Part shown: positions 31,257 to 42,346 of the stretch, one piece after another
Layout of the letters: each line of letters begins with the position of its first letter
How positions within the stretch are numbered: position 1 is the first letter of the stretch
NCBI GenBank assembly: GCA_014529385.2
Contig: CM043950.1
Span: 73,847,935 to 73,911,934, forward strand
Length of the DNA: 64,000 nucleotides
Reading direction: 5' to 3'
Origin: Adiantum capillus-veneris
Taxonomy: Eukaryota > Streptophyta > Polypodiopsida > Polypodiales > Pteridaceae
Made by a program: the position numbers and the translations under genes
Notes under the pieces: generated by a model
What the model was told of the DNA's origin: nothing
The model's input: only the letters and a program-made list of their open reading frames with translations
The model's database searches: none

Positions 31257-33979
31257 CTAATTACAATGAATTGGCTCCATCAAAAGAAGCCAATTCGGCT
31301 TCTTTGCTGTGATTCTAGAATGTTCTTTCCAACTGCTGACTCGTGGCACTGGACAGAACGTCGCATCTTCTCTAACTTCCTTGGGTGCCTCCACCAAATA
31401 GATTAGGTAGGTTGGGTACTTTGTAAACCACCCTTTTCTCCATCTCGGCTGGGAGTCTACTATCTTCTTTGATTCCTCCTCTTTTGTGATGTCGCCTTCG
31501 TATAGCGTGACATACTGCTCTTCTTCTATCCTTTTCTTTGTCTTCAGCACTTCAAATATTAGTAGAGGAAGGGGAAATGTAGGTTGCATCCATTGTTCTT
31601 GAAGCACCTTAGTATCCACTCCTTGGAGTCCAATGGAGAACAGGAGTCTTCTTTCCCACTCCATGGCCGCCTTTGCACTCTTCTCTATTGACTTCTCTGT
31701 TTGCTCGTGCAATCTTTTTTCTTCATCTTCGGTAAACCTGGATGTTGCGGTCTCGTATTGTGCACGGGCTGGATCTTCACTTGTTGTTGCTTTCCCAGTG
31801 TCTGGAAGCTCCACGGCTGCCCCGCTTGTTTCTTCTTGATGAACCTCTCTATCTTTTATCACTTTGTCTTGCAGATCTTGGAGCTTCTTTTGGAGGGCCT
31901 CATTCTCTGCTCTCAATGCTTGGGTCTCTGATGTCAGTTGTTCTTCGGCAGCCAATGAGCCCTCCGCAATGTGCAATCTCTGCACTTGCTCTAGCTGCAA
32001 TTCTCTTTGCAAACTCCGGATTTGATCTTCCAAACCGGGGATTATTGCTCCCTCTGGCTCTACTCTTGCTCTGCTAGCTCTTGGTGTGGATCTAAGCCTT
32101 AGGATTGTTCTATCTTGCAGCTCCATTCTTTCTCAAAGATCAATGAGCTCGTCCTTTGCAGCTTCCAATTATTCATTAATTCTTTTCTTGGCTTCTTGTG
32201 CACTGGCCACCTCTCTTGAAGCATCAGAAAGTTGGAGGATTAGTCCATCTCTTTCATTTTCTGCTTCCAGGAGAGATTCCTTGAGGTACTCTGATTCTTC
32301 TAGTGCACTCTCACATTTTGTTTCCATCTCCTCTTCTCTCTTTTCCGCTGCTTCTTTGCTATCCCTCATTGTCTTTGATCGGGTTTTGATATGCTCCAAA
32401 TGCACTTTCTGAATATCTCTGTCATTCTCATCCTCCTCTTTAAGCTCATCCTCTGCCTTTTCAGGTACCAACCTTCGCTCTCTGTCGAATCAATTCTTGG
32501 TCCTCCTCTCCTTTCCTCTCTGTTCCTCTTGTGTTATACACAACTTTGAGAGCCTCTTCTTGAGTATATCCTGAGTCGATTAGAACATCATATTTCTCTT
32601 TCTTCATTTGAATTGGATCCGTTGCCTTCTCCTCTTGCTGTATTTCGGGATTTTCTGGCACATCCACCTGCACTTCAGTGGTCGTTTCCTCCACTATCTT
32701 TTCGTCTTCTTCAGGGCTGGACTCTTCTAGCTTGATCGTGCCCTTGTCACCACCTTTTAATACAGATATAATGTGTTGAACTTCTGCTTCGGTGTATGGC
32801 TCTACTGGTTGTTGCTCCAATATAGCTTCTGATTCTTCATAATCCTTGATATATTGATCGTACTGATCAATATGGGGTCTGATTGAGCTGGCTCTGACTT
32901 TAGTTGGGTCTGGTACCCACTTTTCCTCAAAATCTCTCTTTAAAGCTCGCTCGGCTCTCAACTGTTCAATCAATCTCTTCTTTCTAGAGGCTTTCTGGCT
33001 CTTAGTTTGCTTGGGAGCGGGTTTCTTCTTGTTCTTCTTCTTGAGGGGCTCGTCTGCTTCTTCTTCTGGCTCAAAAACAATCTCTAGCTTCCTCCTTGCC
33101 CTTGTTGACACTCTCTTGGTGACCTCTGGCTAGTCTTCATCTTCATCTATCTCTCTTAGCCATTGGTTTTGCGAGGGAGCCTTTGGCCATTGGTCCCTTG
33201 CTTCGATAGCTTCATAAGCTATCTTAGTCAACACTTCGGCTCCCCCAATGTACTTTGGCTTCTCATTCTGCATAGAAATTACTTGCTCATGAATGTGTTG
33301 CGCATAATTTACTTCCTTCGGGATGTTGCTCTTTATTACCCAAGTGATGGTTGTGGCAATGGCATGTGGTGGTGTGGTATACTTTTTGTGGCCTTTTGCT
33401 GCATATGTGTAAGAATTGGTTGTAGAGCCGACAAAGCTTTGCCGCTCTCAGATCTGCCATGTCTTCATAGGTGACATTTTGCTTCTTTGGCCCATACACT
33501 TCTATAGATTCTCGTCTTTCTCTGAGTGAGCTTCCTTTGTTGTGCAGCTTCAGAGCATCTGCAAAGAGCTGAGGAGTGATAATCACTTCAACTTTTTCCC
33601 CGTCCCAGGCTGTGAGTGTAGCCATTCCATCTTTCTGTATGGTGGTTACCAACTCATACACTCTTTGAGCATCTACTCCTGATGGTCTGGAAGTAAAAAA
33701 ACTGCGGAGATCTACCCTTTCCAGGTATCTGCTTATCTCCTCCGTTCTACTGTAGTCCACTAGTTCTTGGGGAATCATTGGGATATCCACTGTTTGTCCC
33801 CGTGGGTCTCTAATAGTACCTTGGTATATCTTTATCCCCTGTTCTTCTAACACTGCTTCTTCCATCCAAGTCTTTGTGGGCTTGAGAGTCTCTGGGGGGA
33901 TAGAAAATGGGTCTGCTTCGGCTATTGCTTCCTTGAGTGTCGTTCTCTTCCTCTTTGATGAAGACATCCCCGAATCCAT
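31257..33979 (-). pseudogene. Long ORF1 of a P2/M2-family element (M3), coiled-coil protein
   Basis: Three adjoining minus-strand pieces make roughly 900 residues. 33979-33400: an N-terminal domain with RYLERVDLRSFFTSRPSG, VYELVTTIQKDGMATLTAWD and ITPQLFADALKLHN, the style of the ORF1 proteins found upstream of gag in plant Tat/Athila elements. After a frameshift near 33395 come MQNEKPKYIGG and APSQNQWLREIDEDED. 33111-32461: TKSQKASRKKRLIEQLRAER and an acidic tail. 32471-31257: two long heptad-rich coiled coils, then VDSQPRWRKGWFTKYPTYL. M2 has a homologue at 57.0-54.8 kb with the same blocks. No gag or pol follows here. Confidence 0.65.
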
Positions 33980-34767
33980 GGATCCTGCAACTCCAATTTT
34001 AGAAGTTAGCGTCTTTTTCAGTACTGAAAGCCGAAATTAAGCTTTTAACTGTCCAAATGACTTAAAAATTGAAACATAAGCTATTCAGGGCCTAAGGATG
34101 CAATGCATATGGAAAAATATGACATTTGGGTGCAGAATCATGTTGGAGACATCATACGTGTATGATGTCTTTTGTGTCAAAATGGCATGATATTGGTTGT
34201 CCTTGTAGCTGATAGTGCATACTTCCATTCTATATGCCTGAATTTGAATTTGGGTCCCATTTGGTCAAGTTATGGCCATTTTGGTCCTGATCAGGCTTTT
34301 TGCAAGATATTGAGTGAGAATTGGATTTTATGATCCAAATTGGATGAAACTTGGTGGTTGGCTCTAAAATGGAATGTAGATCACTTCTGTGTGGTGGTTG
34401 CAACCCTGAAATGCAAAAATCCAGTAGGGAGATATCATACGCGTATGATGTCTTTTTGGGTAAAACTGAACCATTTTGCATTGTAAGCTTGGATTTGGCT
34501 TTATATAGGCTTAGACAATGATTTTATGAAAGTTGGGTATAGTTTGGACTAAAATTGGCTCTAGAGACATCATACGTGTATGATGTCTTTTTTGCCATTT
34601 TTTGCACGAGATTGGTTCTGTGGGCTCCACATATGATAGCAACGGACTGTGTGTACTCAGTTCTGGACTTGAAGTTGAGTATGGTGAATTTTGGCTAGGT
34701 CAGGCTTTAGACAGAGAATTTTCCGCTGATTGGGCTAATAGAGTGATCCCCTTGACCAAATGGTACC
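33980..34767. other. AT-rich region upstream of ORF1 (minus), holding three palindromes
   Basis: No gene. It lies directly upstream of the minus-strand ORF1 and so may be the leader or LTR of that element. It continues at 41953 after E1. It contains the palindromes at 34147, 34430 and 34565. Confidence 0.45.
34147..34588. repeat. Three copies of a 22-24-bp palindrome
   Basis: At 34147-34170, 34430-34453 and 34565-34588 the arms (A)GACATCATAC and GTATGATGTC(T) flank the two bases GT or GC. The middle copy has one arm change (GATATC). The flanking sequences are only loosely similar apart from a T-run and often a G-C-C-A-A-A-A-T-like motif downstream. The spacings are 283 and 135 bases. Confidence 0.93.
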
Positions 34768-35890
34768 TGTAATAGGACTAGTCTTTGAAGTTCTTAAAGT
34801 CGAAAAGAATGTAGCAGGGCATATCTTTCGTTAGTACGATTTGAAAGATTGTTGAATAGTCTATTAAATAGAGCTTATACGAATGAGTTGAGATATTAAG
34901 AGAGAACATATATTCTTTTTTTTTAAAATAATACACTAAAGACGGATTTGATAAAGATTAATAAATAACAGATAGTCTGTCTATGAACAGTAAAATTGAG
35001 ATTTTTATTAATATCAATGTTTTATATTTATGTGTTTTAGCTTAAAATGCATGGGTAGGCTTAAAATAAGTTGTAAAAGTAGTGGAGACCCAAAAATAGA
35101 GGTTTTATGAGTCGCGACCTAAAAGTTACGTTTTTAGCCAAACAAAGATGTTTTTTGCAATTCTGTCCGCATTGTCTTGTAGACCAGACCTATTCCCGTC
35201 GTTTTGAGTACCTGGATTGCTCTGTTCTGAGTTTGTTTGTAAAAGTTATGATGAAAACAAACAGAAGACAGCAGCAGTGTAGTGTACACAGGGACAGACA
35301 GACATACAACATCATACAGTTCTCCCTGCTATCAACTAAGAAGTGGATTGTTTCTTCATGGTAGAGTATGGCAATTGAGATTATGAAGGTATATAATTTT
35401 ATTTTATTTTTACTTTGATTATCATGTTGAATTGGTTGCACGAGTATGTTCTTTTGGCTATTTTGTAGGCGATGCAGAAATCAATGTGCGAAAGAGGATT
35501 TGTGCAAAGTGTCATGATAGAAATCTAACCTTTACGGATCGCTTAGCGATCACGTTCTTATATTATTCTCGCAGGTATACTTGGTGCAAAAATCGTGCAG
35601 GCTTTTTGAGGAAAAGAAGGATAAAAGCACGATGGATGGTGCGTTTGGGGATCATTCACCGATCTCTTCTTCTGCGAGTGCAAGTGAGAGTGCGAGTGCA
35701 AGTGCGAGTGAGACGCTGCATGCAAGCGAACTGAAGCTCGGGGGTAGTCGGGAGGTTCGAGCTCCGTACAACGGAGTGCGCCCATATATTTTTCTCCTCT
35801 GTTGTATCAAAACTCTACAAAGATTCATCAATACAAAGATCTCTTTCTCTATCTTTTGCTATCGATCTCTATTATTCGGTTCCCGTGACA
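34768..35890 (+). repeat. E1 5' LTR
   Basis: TGTAATAGGAC... to ...CGGTTCCCGTGACA, followed by AT and the start of a primer site (TGGTATCA) that then changes into integrase sequence. It contains a GCGAGT-type hexamer array at about 35674-35711. It is closely similar to the 3' LTR and the E3 LTR, with scattered substitutions. Confidence 0.93.
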
Positions 35891-35897
35891 ATTGGTA

Positions 35898-36540
35898 TCA
35901 CATTTCTGGAGAGCGACTTTTGACTCTATAGGTACCCAGTTACGCATGTCTACTGCTTTTCATCCTCAAACTGATGGGGAAACGGAGAGAGTGAATCGTA
36001 TTTTAGAAGATATGTTACAAATGTATGTCAATGAAAAGCAATCTAATTGGAATGAATATCTGCCTTTGGTGGTTGAATTTGCATATAACAGTTCATATCA
36101 TTCATCTATTAGGATGACTCCGTTTGAGGCAATGTATGGCTATAACTATCCTACACCTATTCATTTTCTTAATTCGAGGAATAAGGTAGAACTGTCACGT
36201 GAGATGCTTGAGAAAATGGATAACGAGTTGGCCAAAATCTGGGGGAATATTAGAGAATCTCAAAAGAGACATAAAATGTATTATGACAAGAAACATCGTG
36301 TTGTGGAGTATGAAACTAGTGATATGATTTTCTTAAAGGTCATTCCTGAGAAGTCTCATTTGATTCTTGGAAAGGATAGAAGATTGTCTCCATGATTTGC
36401 TGGGCCATTTAAAATTTTGAAGCGCATTGGTTCATTACCTTACAAATTGGAAGTGCCTTCTCATGTTAAAGTGCATCATGTATTCTATGTGAGTTTATTG
36501 AAAAAGTATGTTCCTAATGTGCATCATGTTTTAGAGGACA
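35898..36540 (+). pseudogene. Displaced copy of the E1 integrase 3' end
   Basis: These 643 bases are a direct, almost unchanged copy of 39983-40625 (offset 4085). They encode the integrase core from FWRATFDSIGTQL through the third catalytic Glu region (DGETERVNRILEDM) to the C-terminal VHHVFYVSLLKKYV. The left junction falls in the three shared bases TCA of the primer site. The TGA stop before FAGPFKIL is present in both copies. Confidence 0.93.
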
Positions 36541-36652
36541 TTGAAAGCATTCACACACATAATTCTTAACATCCAATTTCATACGTGGCCAAAAGAATGA
36601 ACTTTTAATCTTTTCATATGTCTTACTCAATCCAGGATGACCAGAAAAAGGT
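36537..36652 (-). repeat. Inverted 116-bp integrase fragment
   Basis: This is the reverse complement of 39577-39692 with few changes. On minus it reads the zinc-binding domain segment FSGHPGLSKTYEKIKSSFFW. The left junction shares GACA with the preceding integrase copy; the right junction leads into LTR sequence. Confidence 0.92.
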
Positions 36653-36926
36653 AAGGATAAAAGCACGACGGATGGTGCGTTTGGGGATCATTCACCGATC
36701 TCTTCTTCTGCGAGTGCGAGTGAGAGTGCGAGTGCGAGTGCGAGTGAGACGCTGCATGCAAGCGAACTGAAGCTCGGGGGTGGTCGGGAGGTTCGAGCTC
36801 CGTACAACGGAGTGCGCCCATATATTTTGCTCCTCTGTTGTATCAAAACTCTACAAAGATTTATCAATACAAAGATCTCTTTCTCTATCTTTTGCTATCG
36901 ATCTCTATTATTCGGTTCCCGTGACA
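36653..36926 (+). repeat. Internal LTR 3' fragment in E1
   Basis: 274 bases corresponding to 35617-35890 of the 5' LTR, ending CCCGTGACA and followed by a complete primer site. It includes the hexamer array (about 36706-36749). Confidence 0.92.
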
Positions 36927-36928
36927 AT

Positions 36929-36940
36929 TGGTATCAGAGC
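36929..36940 (+). promoter_or_regulatory. E1 primer-binding site (tRNA-iMet type)
   Basis: TGGTATCAGAGC, complementary to the 3' end of plant initiator methionine tRNA, two bases after the internal LTR fragment. It would prime minus-strand cDNA synthesis. Confidence 0.9.
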
Positions 36941-36958
36941 AAGCGGTTGATTCTGGAC

Positions 36959-37435
36959 ATGGAAGGATACGAGAGGAGGATGAAGGAGCAAGAAGACCTG
37001 ATTCGGCGACTATGAGAAGATCTGAAAATTGCAAATCGGGAGTGTGTTGAGGCTCTGCGAGGCAAAGCAGCACGAGAGCTTGATATCTATGTAGACCTTG
37101 ATGGCCAACATGAAGGTGAAAACCATGCTAATCCACCTGGAAACAATAATCATCGTGGTGGCACTGGGGTACCGCCAAAAGAAACGATGACGATATGGGA
37201 GAAGCGACAACCAAATCATTCTTAACAAAGGCTAAGCTTAAAGAGTTTGATGGCATAAGAAAGATATGCGAAGATTTAGAAGCGTGGATTGAAGAACTCA
37301 GAGATTGGGATTATACTTTCAATATCGAGAACACGACCACGAGACTTTCGAATGCTCGAGCAAGGTGATCGATAAGACAATACGTACCAAGATGGCTCAA
37401 TTGGAGACTTTTGGCGATGCGTACGATAAAGGTAA
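36959..37435 (+). pseudogene. E1 gag, internally deleted
   Basis: ATG at 36959 opens MEGYERRMKEQEDLIRRL, then a TGA where E3 has CGA. Later blocks match E3 gag (NPPGNNN, DLEAWIEEL). Near 37310-37330 the sequence jumps from the capsid start directly to HDHETFEC, the end of the zinc knuckle, so about 800 bases of gag are missing relative to E3. Confidence 0.8.
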
Positions 37436-37439
37436 GTCA

Positions 37440-38070
37440 TCTACCCCTTCTTTGTGATGTTTTATGTCTTTGATACGTCCTTTGAAAGCTTCTGTGAGAT
37501 CGAATTTATGCGTAGAAGTTGAGATTACAATTTGAATTTCTTAATTGATTTGGATAGTATTCATTGCTTCTTATCGTCTAAATTGATTGAGAAATTAAAC
37601 TTGAAATTAAATCGAGAAGTTAAAAGTCTTGTGGATTTAACTAGTGGTAATAATAGTTTCACGAAAGAGTTAGTAGAAAAATTGTTTTTTTTTCTTTGAA
37701 GAGTCGAAATCATAAAGATGATTTCTATAACATAAACATTGATATGCATGATGTTATCATTGGTATCAATTAAATCATTGAAAATCATGTTTTGATTGAT
37801 TGTTAAGAAAGAAAAATATATCTTTAATCATTTGATGATGATAAGTCACACTCTTTGTGGAAAGAAAGAGATTCTAAATCTAGTTTTGGCAATGGAATTG
37901 ATAAGGTGACTTAGATAAGAGTGTGAGACGTTGCTTGTGTTTGCTAATGAGATTAAAGAAGAATCTGGGGATAAACATAAAGAGACAAATCCAGAATTTA
38001 TAGAGGATCTCTTACATGAATTTAAGGATGTGTTTCCGGACGATCTTCCTGGTATGCCTCCGCCTTGAGC
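37440..38070 (+). pseudogene. E1 protease remnant and RT lead-in
   Basis: NFLIDLDSIHCFLSSKLIEK near 37537-37596 corresponds to the active site that in E3 reads [11 protein letters not shown], so the catalytic D-S-G is lost. The following part is heavily mutated. From about 37930 the sequence again matches E3: [19 protein letters not shown] and [13 protein letters not shown], with a stop before AVDHAI. Confidence 0.78.
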
Positions 38071-39091
38071 GGTAGACCACGCCATAGATCTATATCCAAG
38101 AGCAACACCTTATTCAAGGGCTCCATACAGGTTCAATATTGATGAGCTTAAAGAGCTCAAGATACAACTTGATGACCTTTTGAAAAAGGGTTTCATTAAA
38201 CCTAGTGTATCTCCTTGGGGCAGTCCTGTGTTATTCCAAAAGAAAAAGGATGGTACATATAGGTTATGCATTGATTACAGGGGGTTAAACAAACAGACCA
38301 TTAAGAACAAATATCCTCTTCCTCACATAAATGAATTTCTTAGCCATTTGAGTGGTGCCACAATATTTTCAAAGGTTGATCTTCGTTCTGGCTACCATCA
38401 AATCCGCATTAAGGTCGAGGACATCCCAAAGACTGCTTTTCGTACACGTTATGGGCATTATGAATTTACAGTTCTTGCTTTTAGTTTGACTAATGCACCA
38501 GCAACTTTCATGTGCTTAATGAATAATATTTTTCACTCGTACCTTGATGACTTCATTCTGGTATTCTTGGATGATATTTTTGTGTATTCTAAGAATGAAG
38601 AAGATCATGCATTGCACTTAAAGAAAACATTTGAGGTTTTGCGTGAACATAAATTGTATGCCAAAGCAAGTAAGTGTACTTTTGCAAAGGATCACATTGT
38701 ATATTTGGGAAGAGTGATTTCTAAAGAGGAGATTCACATTGACCTTGACAAAGTTAAGACTATTGTGGAGTGGCCAACACCAAAGTCATTAAGGGATGTG
38801 AGAAGCTTTATGGGTCTAGCACAATATGAGAGAGCACACATTAAAGATTTCTCTAAGATAGCAAGTCCTTTGACCGAATTGACCAAGAAAGACAAGGGTT
38901 TTGTTTGGACTTCTACCTGTGAGACTGCTTTTGAGACCTTGAAGGCTAAAATAACAGAAAATTGTGTTTTGAAAGTTTCTGAGATGGGCAAACCATTTGT
39001 TGTGTCATGTGATGCTAGTGGTGAACAACTAGGGTGTGTTTTGACACAAAAAGGAAGAGTGGTTGCATATGAGTCTAGGAAATTAAGATGA
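38071..39091 (+). pseudogene. E1 reverse transcriptase and start of RNase H
   Basis: A long open stretch with all RT landmarks: [39 protein letters not shown], motif [15 protein letters not shown], motif [14 protein letters not shown], the catalytic box [10 protein letters not shown] and [10 protein letters not shown]. The RNase H begins with [19 protein letters not shown]. It stops at a TGA after YESRKLR. The RT part itself looks complete. Confidence 0.9.
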
Positions 39092-39345
39092 CATGAATTG
39101 AACTATGCAACACATGATCTAGAATTACTTGCTGTTGTTCATGCATTGAAACATTGGCGTCATCTTTTGCTTGGTGTCAAATTTGAATTGCGTACTGATC
39201 ATCAAAGTTTGAAGTATATTTTCACGCAGCCATTGTTAAACAACAGACAAAGGAGATGGATTGAATTGTTGGCTGAGTATGATTTTGACTTGAAGTATTT
39301 GTGTGGTAAAGAAAATAAAGTTACAGATGCATTGAGTCGTAGGCC
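39092..39345 (+). pseudogene. E1 RNase H, remainder
   Basis: In frame with the RT piece across one TGA (39089-39091): ATHDLELLAVVHALKHWRHL has the Glu helix, LRTDHQSLKYIFTQ the third Asp and KVTDALSRRP the final Asp. All four acidic sites of RNase H are present. Confidence 0.88.
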
Positions 39346-40480
39346 CATGTGTAATTTGTTGACTGTTGTGCGATCCAATTTGGTTGATGAGATACATGCC
39401 GAAGTTGAAAACGATTCTTTTTACATGCCTATTTTGAAATTCTTGCGTGAGAATATTGGTGAGATGTATGAAAACAGATATCACTTGTATAAGGGAAATC
39501 TGTATTATTATGAACGCTTGTGTATTCCTGCAAATTCTGCTTTTAAGAGTCAAATTCTGCATGAGTGTCATAACTCACCTTTTTCTGGTCATCCTGGATT
39601 GAGTAAGACATATGAAAAGATTAAAAGTTCATTCTTTTGGCCACGTATGAAATTGGATGTTAAGAATTATGTGCGTGAATGCTTTCAATGTCAACAAGTT
39701 AAAATTGAACATAAGAGGATGCCTGGTGACCTTCAACCCTTAGACATTCCTTTACAGAAGTGGAAGTCTATATCCATGGACTTTATTAAAAGACTTCCTA
39801 CTACTCGTGGAGGGTATGATTCGATCTTTGTAGTGATAGATAGACTCACAAAACAAGCTCACTTCTTTCCTGTAAAAATAACTGATACTGCACTGACCAT
39901 TGTACGCTTGTTTGTGAAAGAGATATTTCGTTTGCATGGAATGTCCAAGAGCATAGTGTCTGACAGAGATTCTAAGTTCACTTCACATTTCTGGAGAGCG
40001 ACTTTTGACTCTATAGGTACCCAGTTACGCATGTCTACTGCTTTTCATCCTCAAACTGATGGGGAAACGGAGAGAGTGAATCGTATTTTAGAAGATATGT
40101 TACAAATGTATGTCAATGAAAAGCAATCTAATTGGAATGAATATCTGCCTTTGGTGGTTGAATTTGCATATAATAGTTCATATCATTCATCTATTAGGAT
40201 GACTCCGTTTGAGGCAATGTATGGCTATAACTATCCTACACCTATTCATTTTCTTAATTCGAGGAATAAGGTAGAACTGTCACGTGAGATGCTTGAGAAA
40301 ATGGATAACGAGTTGGCCAAAATCTGGGGGAATATTAGAGAATCTCAAAAGAGACATAAAATGTATTATGACAAGAAACATCGTGTTGTGGAGTATGAAA
40401 CTAGTGATATGATTTTCTTAAAGGTCATTCCTGAGAAGTCTCATTTGATTCTTGGAAAGGATAGAAGATTGTCTCCATGA
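39346..40480 (+). pseudogene. E1 integrase zinc-binding domain, core and C-terminus
   Basis: The zinc finger is complete: HECHNSPFSGHPGLSKTYE with the two His, FFWPRMKLDVKNYVRECFQC with the C-x2-C. The core has SMDFIKRLP (Asp), VSDRDSKFTSHFW (Asp) and DGETERVNRI (Glu). The frame stays open to a TGA at 40478-40480 just before FAGPFKIL. The same stop occurs in the displaced copy. Confidence 0.92.
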
Positions 40481-40807
40481 TTTGCTGGGCCATTTAAAAT
40501 TTTGAAGCGCATTGGTTCATTACCTTACAAATTGGAAGTGCCTTCTCATGTTAAAGTGCATCATGTATTCTATGTGAGTTTATTGAAAAAGTATGTTCCT
40601 AATGTGCATCATGTTTTAGAGGACAACTCTAAGTTGAAAGATGACAGACCATTGACTGTAGAATCAGACTTAGTACTAGATAGGCGTTTTAAACATCTGA
40701 GAAATACAGACATTGTGGAACTTTTGGTTAAGTGGAAGAACTATCCAGTAGAGGATGCATTATGGGTTGATCTTAGTGTTTTGCAAAGAGAATTTTTCTC
40801 TCTTTAA
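40481..40807 (+). pseudogene. E1 integrase tail and chromodomain
   Basis: FAGPFKILKRIGSLPYKLEV and VHHVFYVSLLKKYV end the integrase. The chromodomain reads DLVLDRRFKHLRN, DIVELLVKWKNYPVEDALWV and LQREF, with the aromatic positions and the L-V-K-W strand. It ends at TAA 40805-40807, 23 bases before the polypurine tract. Chromodomain presence places E1 and E3 among chromoviruses. Confidence 0.9.
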
Positions 40808-40830
40808 ACCAACTCTGAGGACAGAGTTAA

Positions 40831-40847
40831 TTTTGATAAGGGGAGAA
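40831..40847 (+). promoter_or_regulatory. E1 polypurine tract
   Basis: TTTTGATAAGGGGAGAA directly before the 3' LTR start TGTAATAGG. A purine run here primes plus-strand cDNA synthesis in LTR elements. Confidence 0.85.
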
Positions 40848-41952
40848 TGTAATAGGACTAGTCTTTGAAGTTCTTAAAGTCGAAAAGAATATAGCAGGGC
40901 ATATCTTTCGTTAGTACGATTTGAAAGATTGTTGAATAGTCTATTAAATAGAGCTTATACGAATGAGTTGAGATATTAAGAGAGAACATATATTCTTTTT
41001 TTAAAAAATAATACACTAAAGACGGATTTGATAAAGATTAATGAATAACAGATAGTCTGTCTATGAACAATAAAATTGAGATTTTTATTAATATCAATGT
41101 TTTATATTTATGTGTTTTAGTTTAAAATGTATGGGTAGGCTTAAAATAAGTTGTAAAAGTAGTGGATACCCAAAAATAGAGGTTTTATGCGTCACGATTT
41201 AAAAGTTGCGTTTTTAGCCAAACAGAGACGTTTTTCGTAATTCTGTCCGCACTGTCTTGTAGACCAGACCTATTCCCGTCGTTTTGAGTACCTGGATTGC
41301 TCTGTTCTGAGTTTGTTTGTAAAAGTTATGATGAAAACAAACAGAAGGCACCAGCAGTGTAGTGTACACAGGGACAGACAGACATACAACATCATACAGT
41401 TCTCCCTGCTATCAACTAAGAAGTGGATTGTTTCTTCATGGTAGAGTATGGCAATTGAGATTATGAAGGTATATAATTTTATTTTATTTTTACTTTGATT
41501 ATCATGTTGAATTGGTTGCACGAGTATGTTCTTTTGGCTATTTTGTAGGCGATGCAGAAATCAATGTGTGACAGAGGATTTGTGCAAAGTGTCATGATAG
41601 AAATCTAACCTTTACGGATCGCTTAGCGATCACGTTCTTATATTATTCTCGCAGGTATACTTGGTGCAAAAATCGTGCAGGCTTTTCGAGGAAAAGAAGG
41701 ATAAAAGCACGATGGATGGTGCGTTTGGGGATCATTCACCGATCTCTTCTTCTGCGAGTGCGAGTGAGAGTGAGACACTACATGCAAGCGAACTGAAGCT
41801 CGGGGGTGGTCGGGAGGTTCGAGCTCCGTACAACGGAGTGCGCCCATATATTTTGCTCCTCTATTGTATCAAAACTCTACAAAGATTCATCAATACAAAG
41901 ATCTCTTTCTCTATCTTTTGCTATCGATCTCTATTATTCGGTTCCCGTTACA
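40848..41952 (+). repeat. E1 3' LTR
   Basis: Starts TGTAATAGGACTAG and ends CCCGTTACA, followed by the target duplication GTACC. It is similar throughout to the 5' LTR; the hexamer array (about 41753-41773) is shorter. Differences such as GTGACA against GTTACA at the end and several substitutions show that the insertion is not very recent. Confidence 0.93.
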
Positions 41953-42039
41953 GTACCAAACTCCATATGTGGCATGTATTTGATATATATAATGGATATA
42001 TGATGAAAAATGATCAATTTTGGCTCTGTATGTGCAAAG

Positions 42040-42346
42040 TGACATCATACGCGTATGATGTCTTTTTGGCCAAAATGGTACTTTTTGATTCCAGATAGCT
42101 TGTGCATGTGTTGAACAACATCTCTACAAAGTTTCATTGAGTTTGGAGCTATTTTGACAAATTTAGGACCATAAGACGGTTTTTTCCCTACTTTGTGTCT
42201 TTTTAGTTTCCAATTGGTTTTTCAACTCTAAATCTCATGATACTTTGTACATTTGATGTTGTTCACATGTAGAAAGAGGCTATGCATTGATGTGTTCAAG
42301 ATGATGTGAAAATCATGCTGAGAGACATCATACGCGTATGATGTCT
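42040..42346. repeat. Two further copies of the palindrome
   Basis: 42040-42063 and 42323-42346 carry the perfect form GACATCATAC-GC-GTATGATGTC, 283 bases apart. After removal of E1 (7185 bases plus one target duplication) the gap from the copy at 34565 to this first one is 285 bases. Confidence 0.93.

Larger units (their letters stand above)
34768..41952 (+). mobile_element. E1: LTR chromovirus with 5-bp target duplication and rearranged 5' half
   Basis: LTRs of 1123 bp (34768-35890) and 1105 bp (40848-41952) begin TGTAATAGGACTAG and end in GACA or TTACA. GTACC stands on both sides (34763-34767 and 41953-41957), the 5-bp duplication expected for Ty3/gypsy insertion. The interior has, in order, a second copy of the integrase 3' end, an inverted integrase fragment, an LTR 3' part with primer site, gag (deleted), protease, RT, RNase H, integrase with chromodomain and a polypurine tract. 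It split an older palindrome-bearing sequence. It is the same family as E3. Confidence 0.93.

Noticed and set aside
34147-42346. CRISPR-like array from the repeated palindromes
   Set aside because: Spacing is ~283 and 135 bases, spacers are far too long and the context is a plant genome. The repeats are better described as a palindrome in a tandem-repeat-like region.
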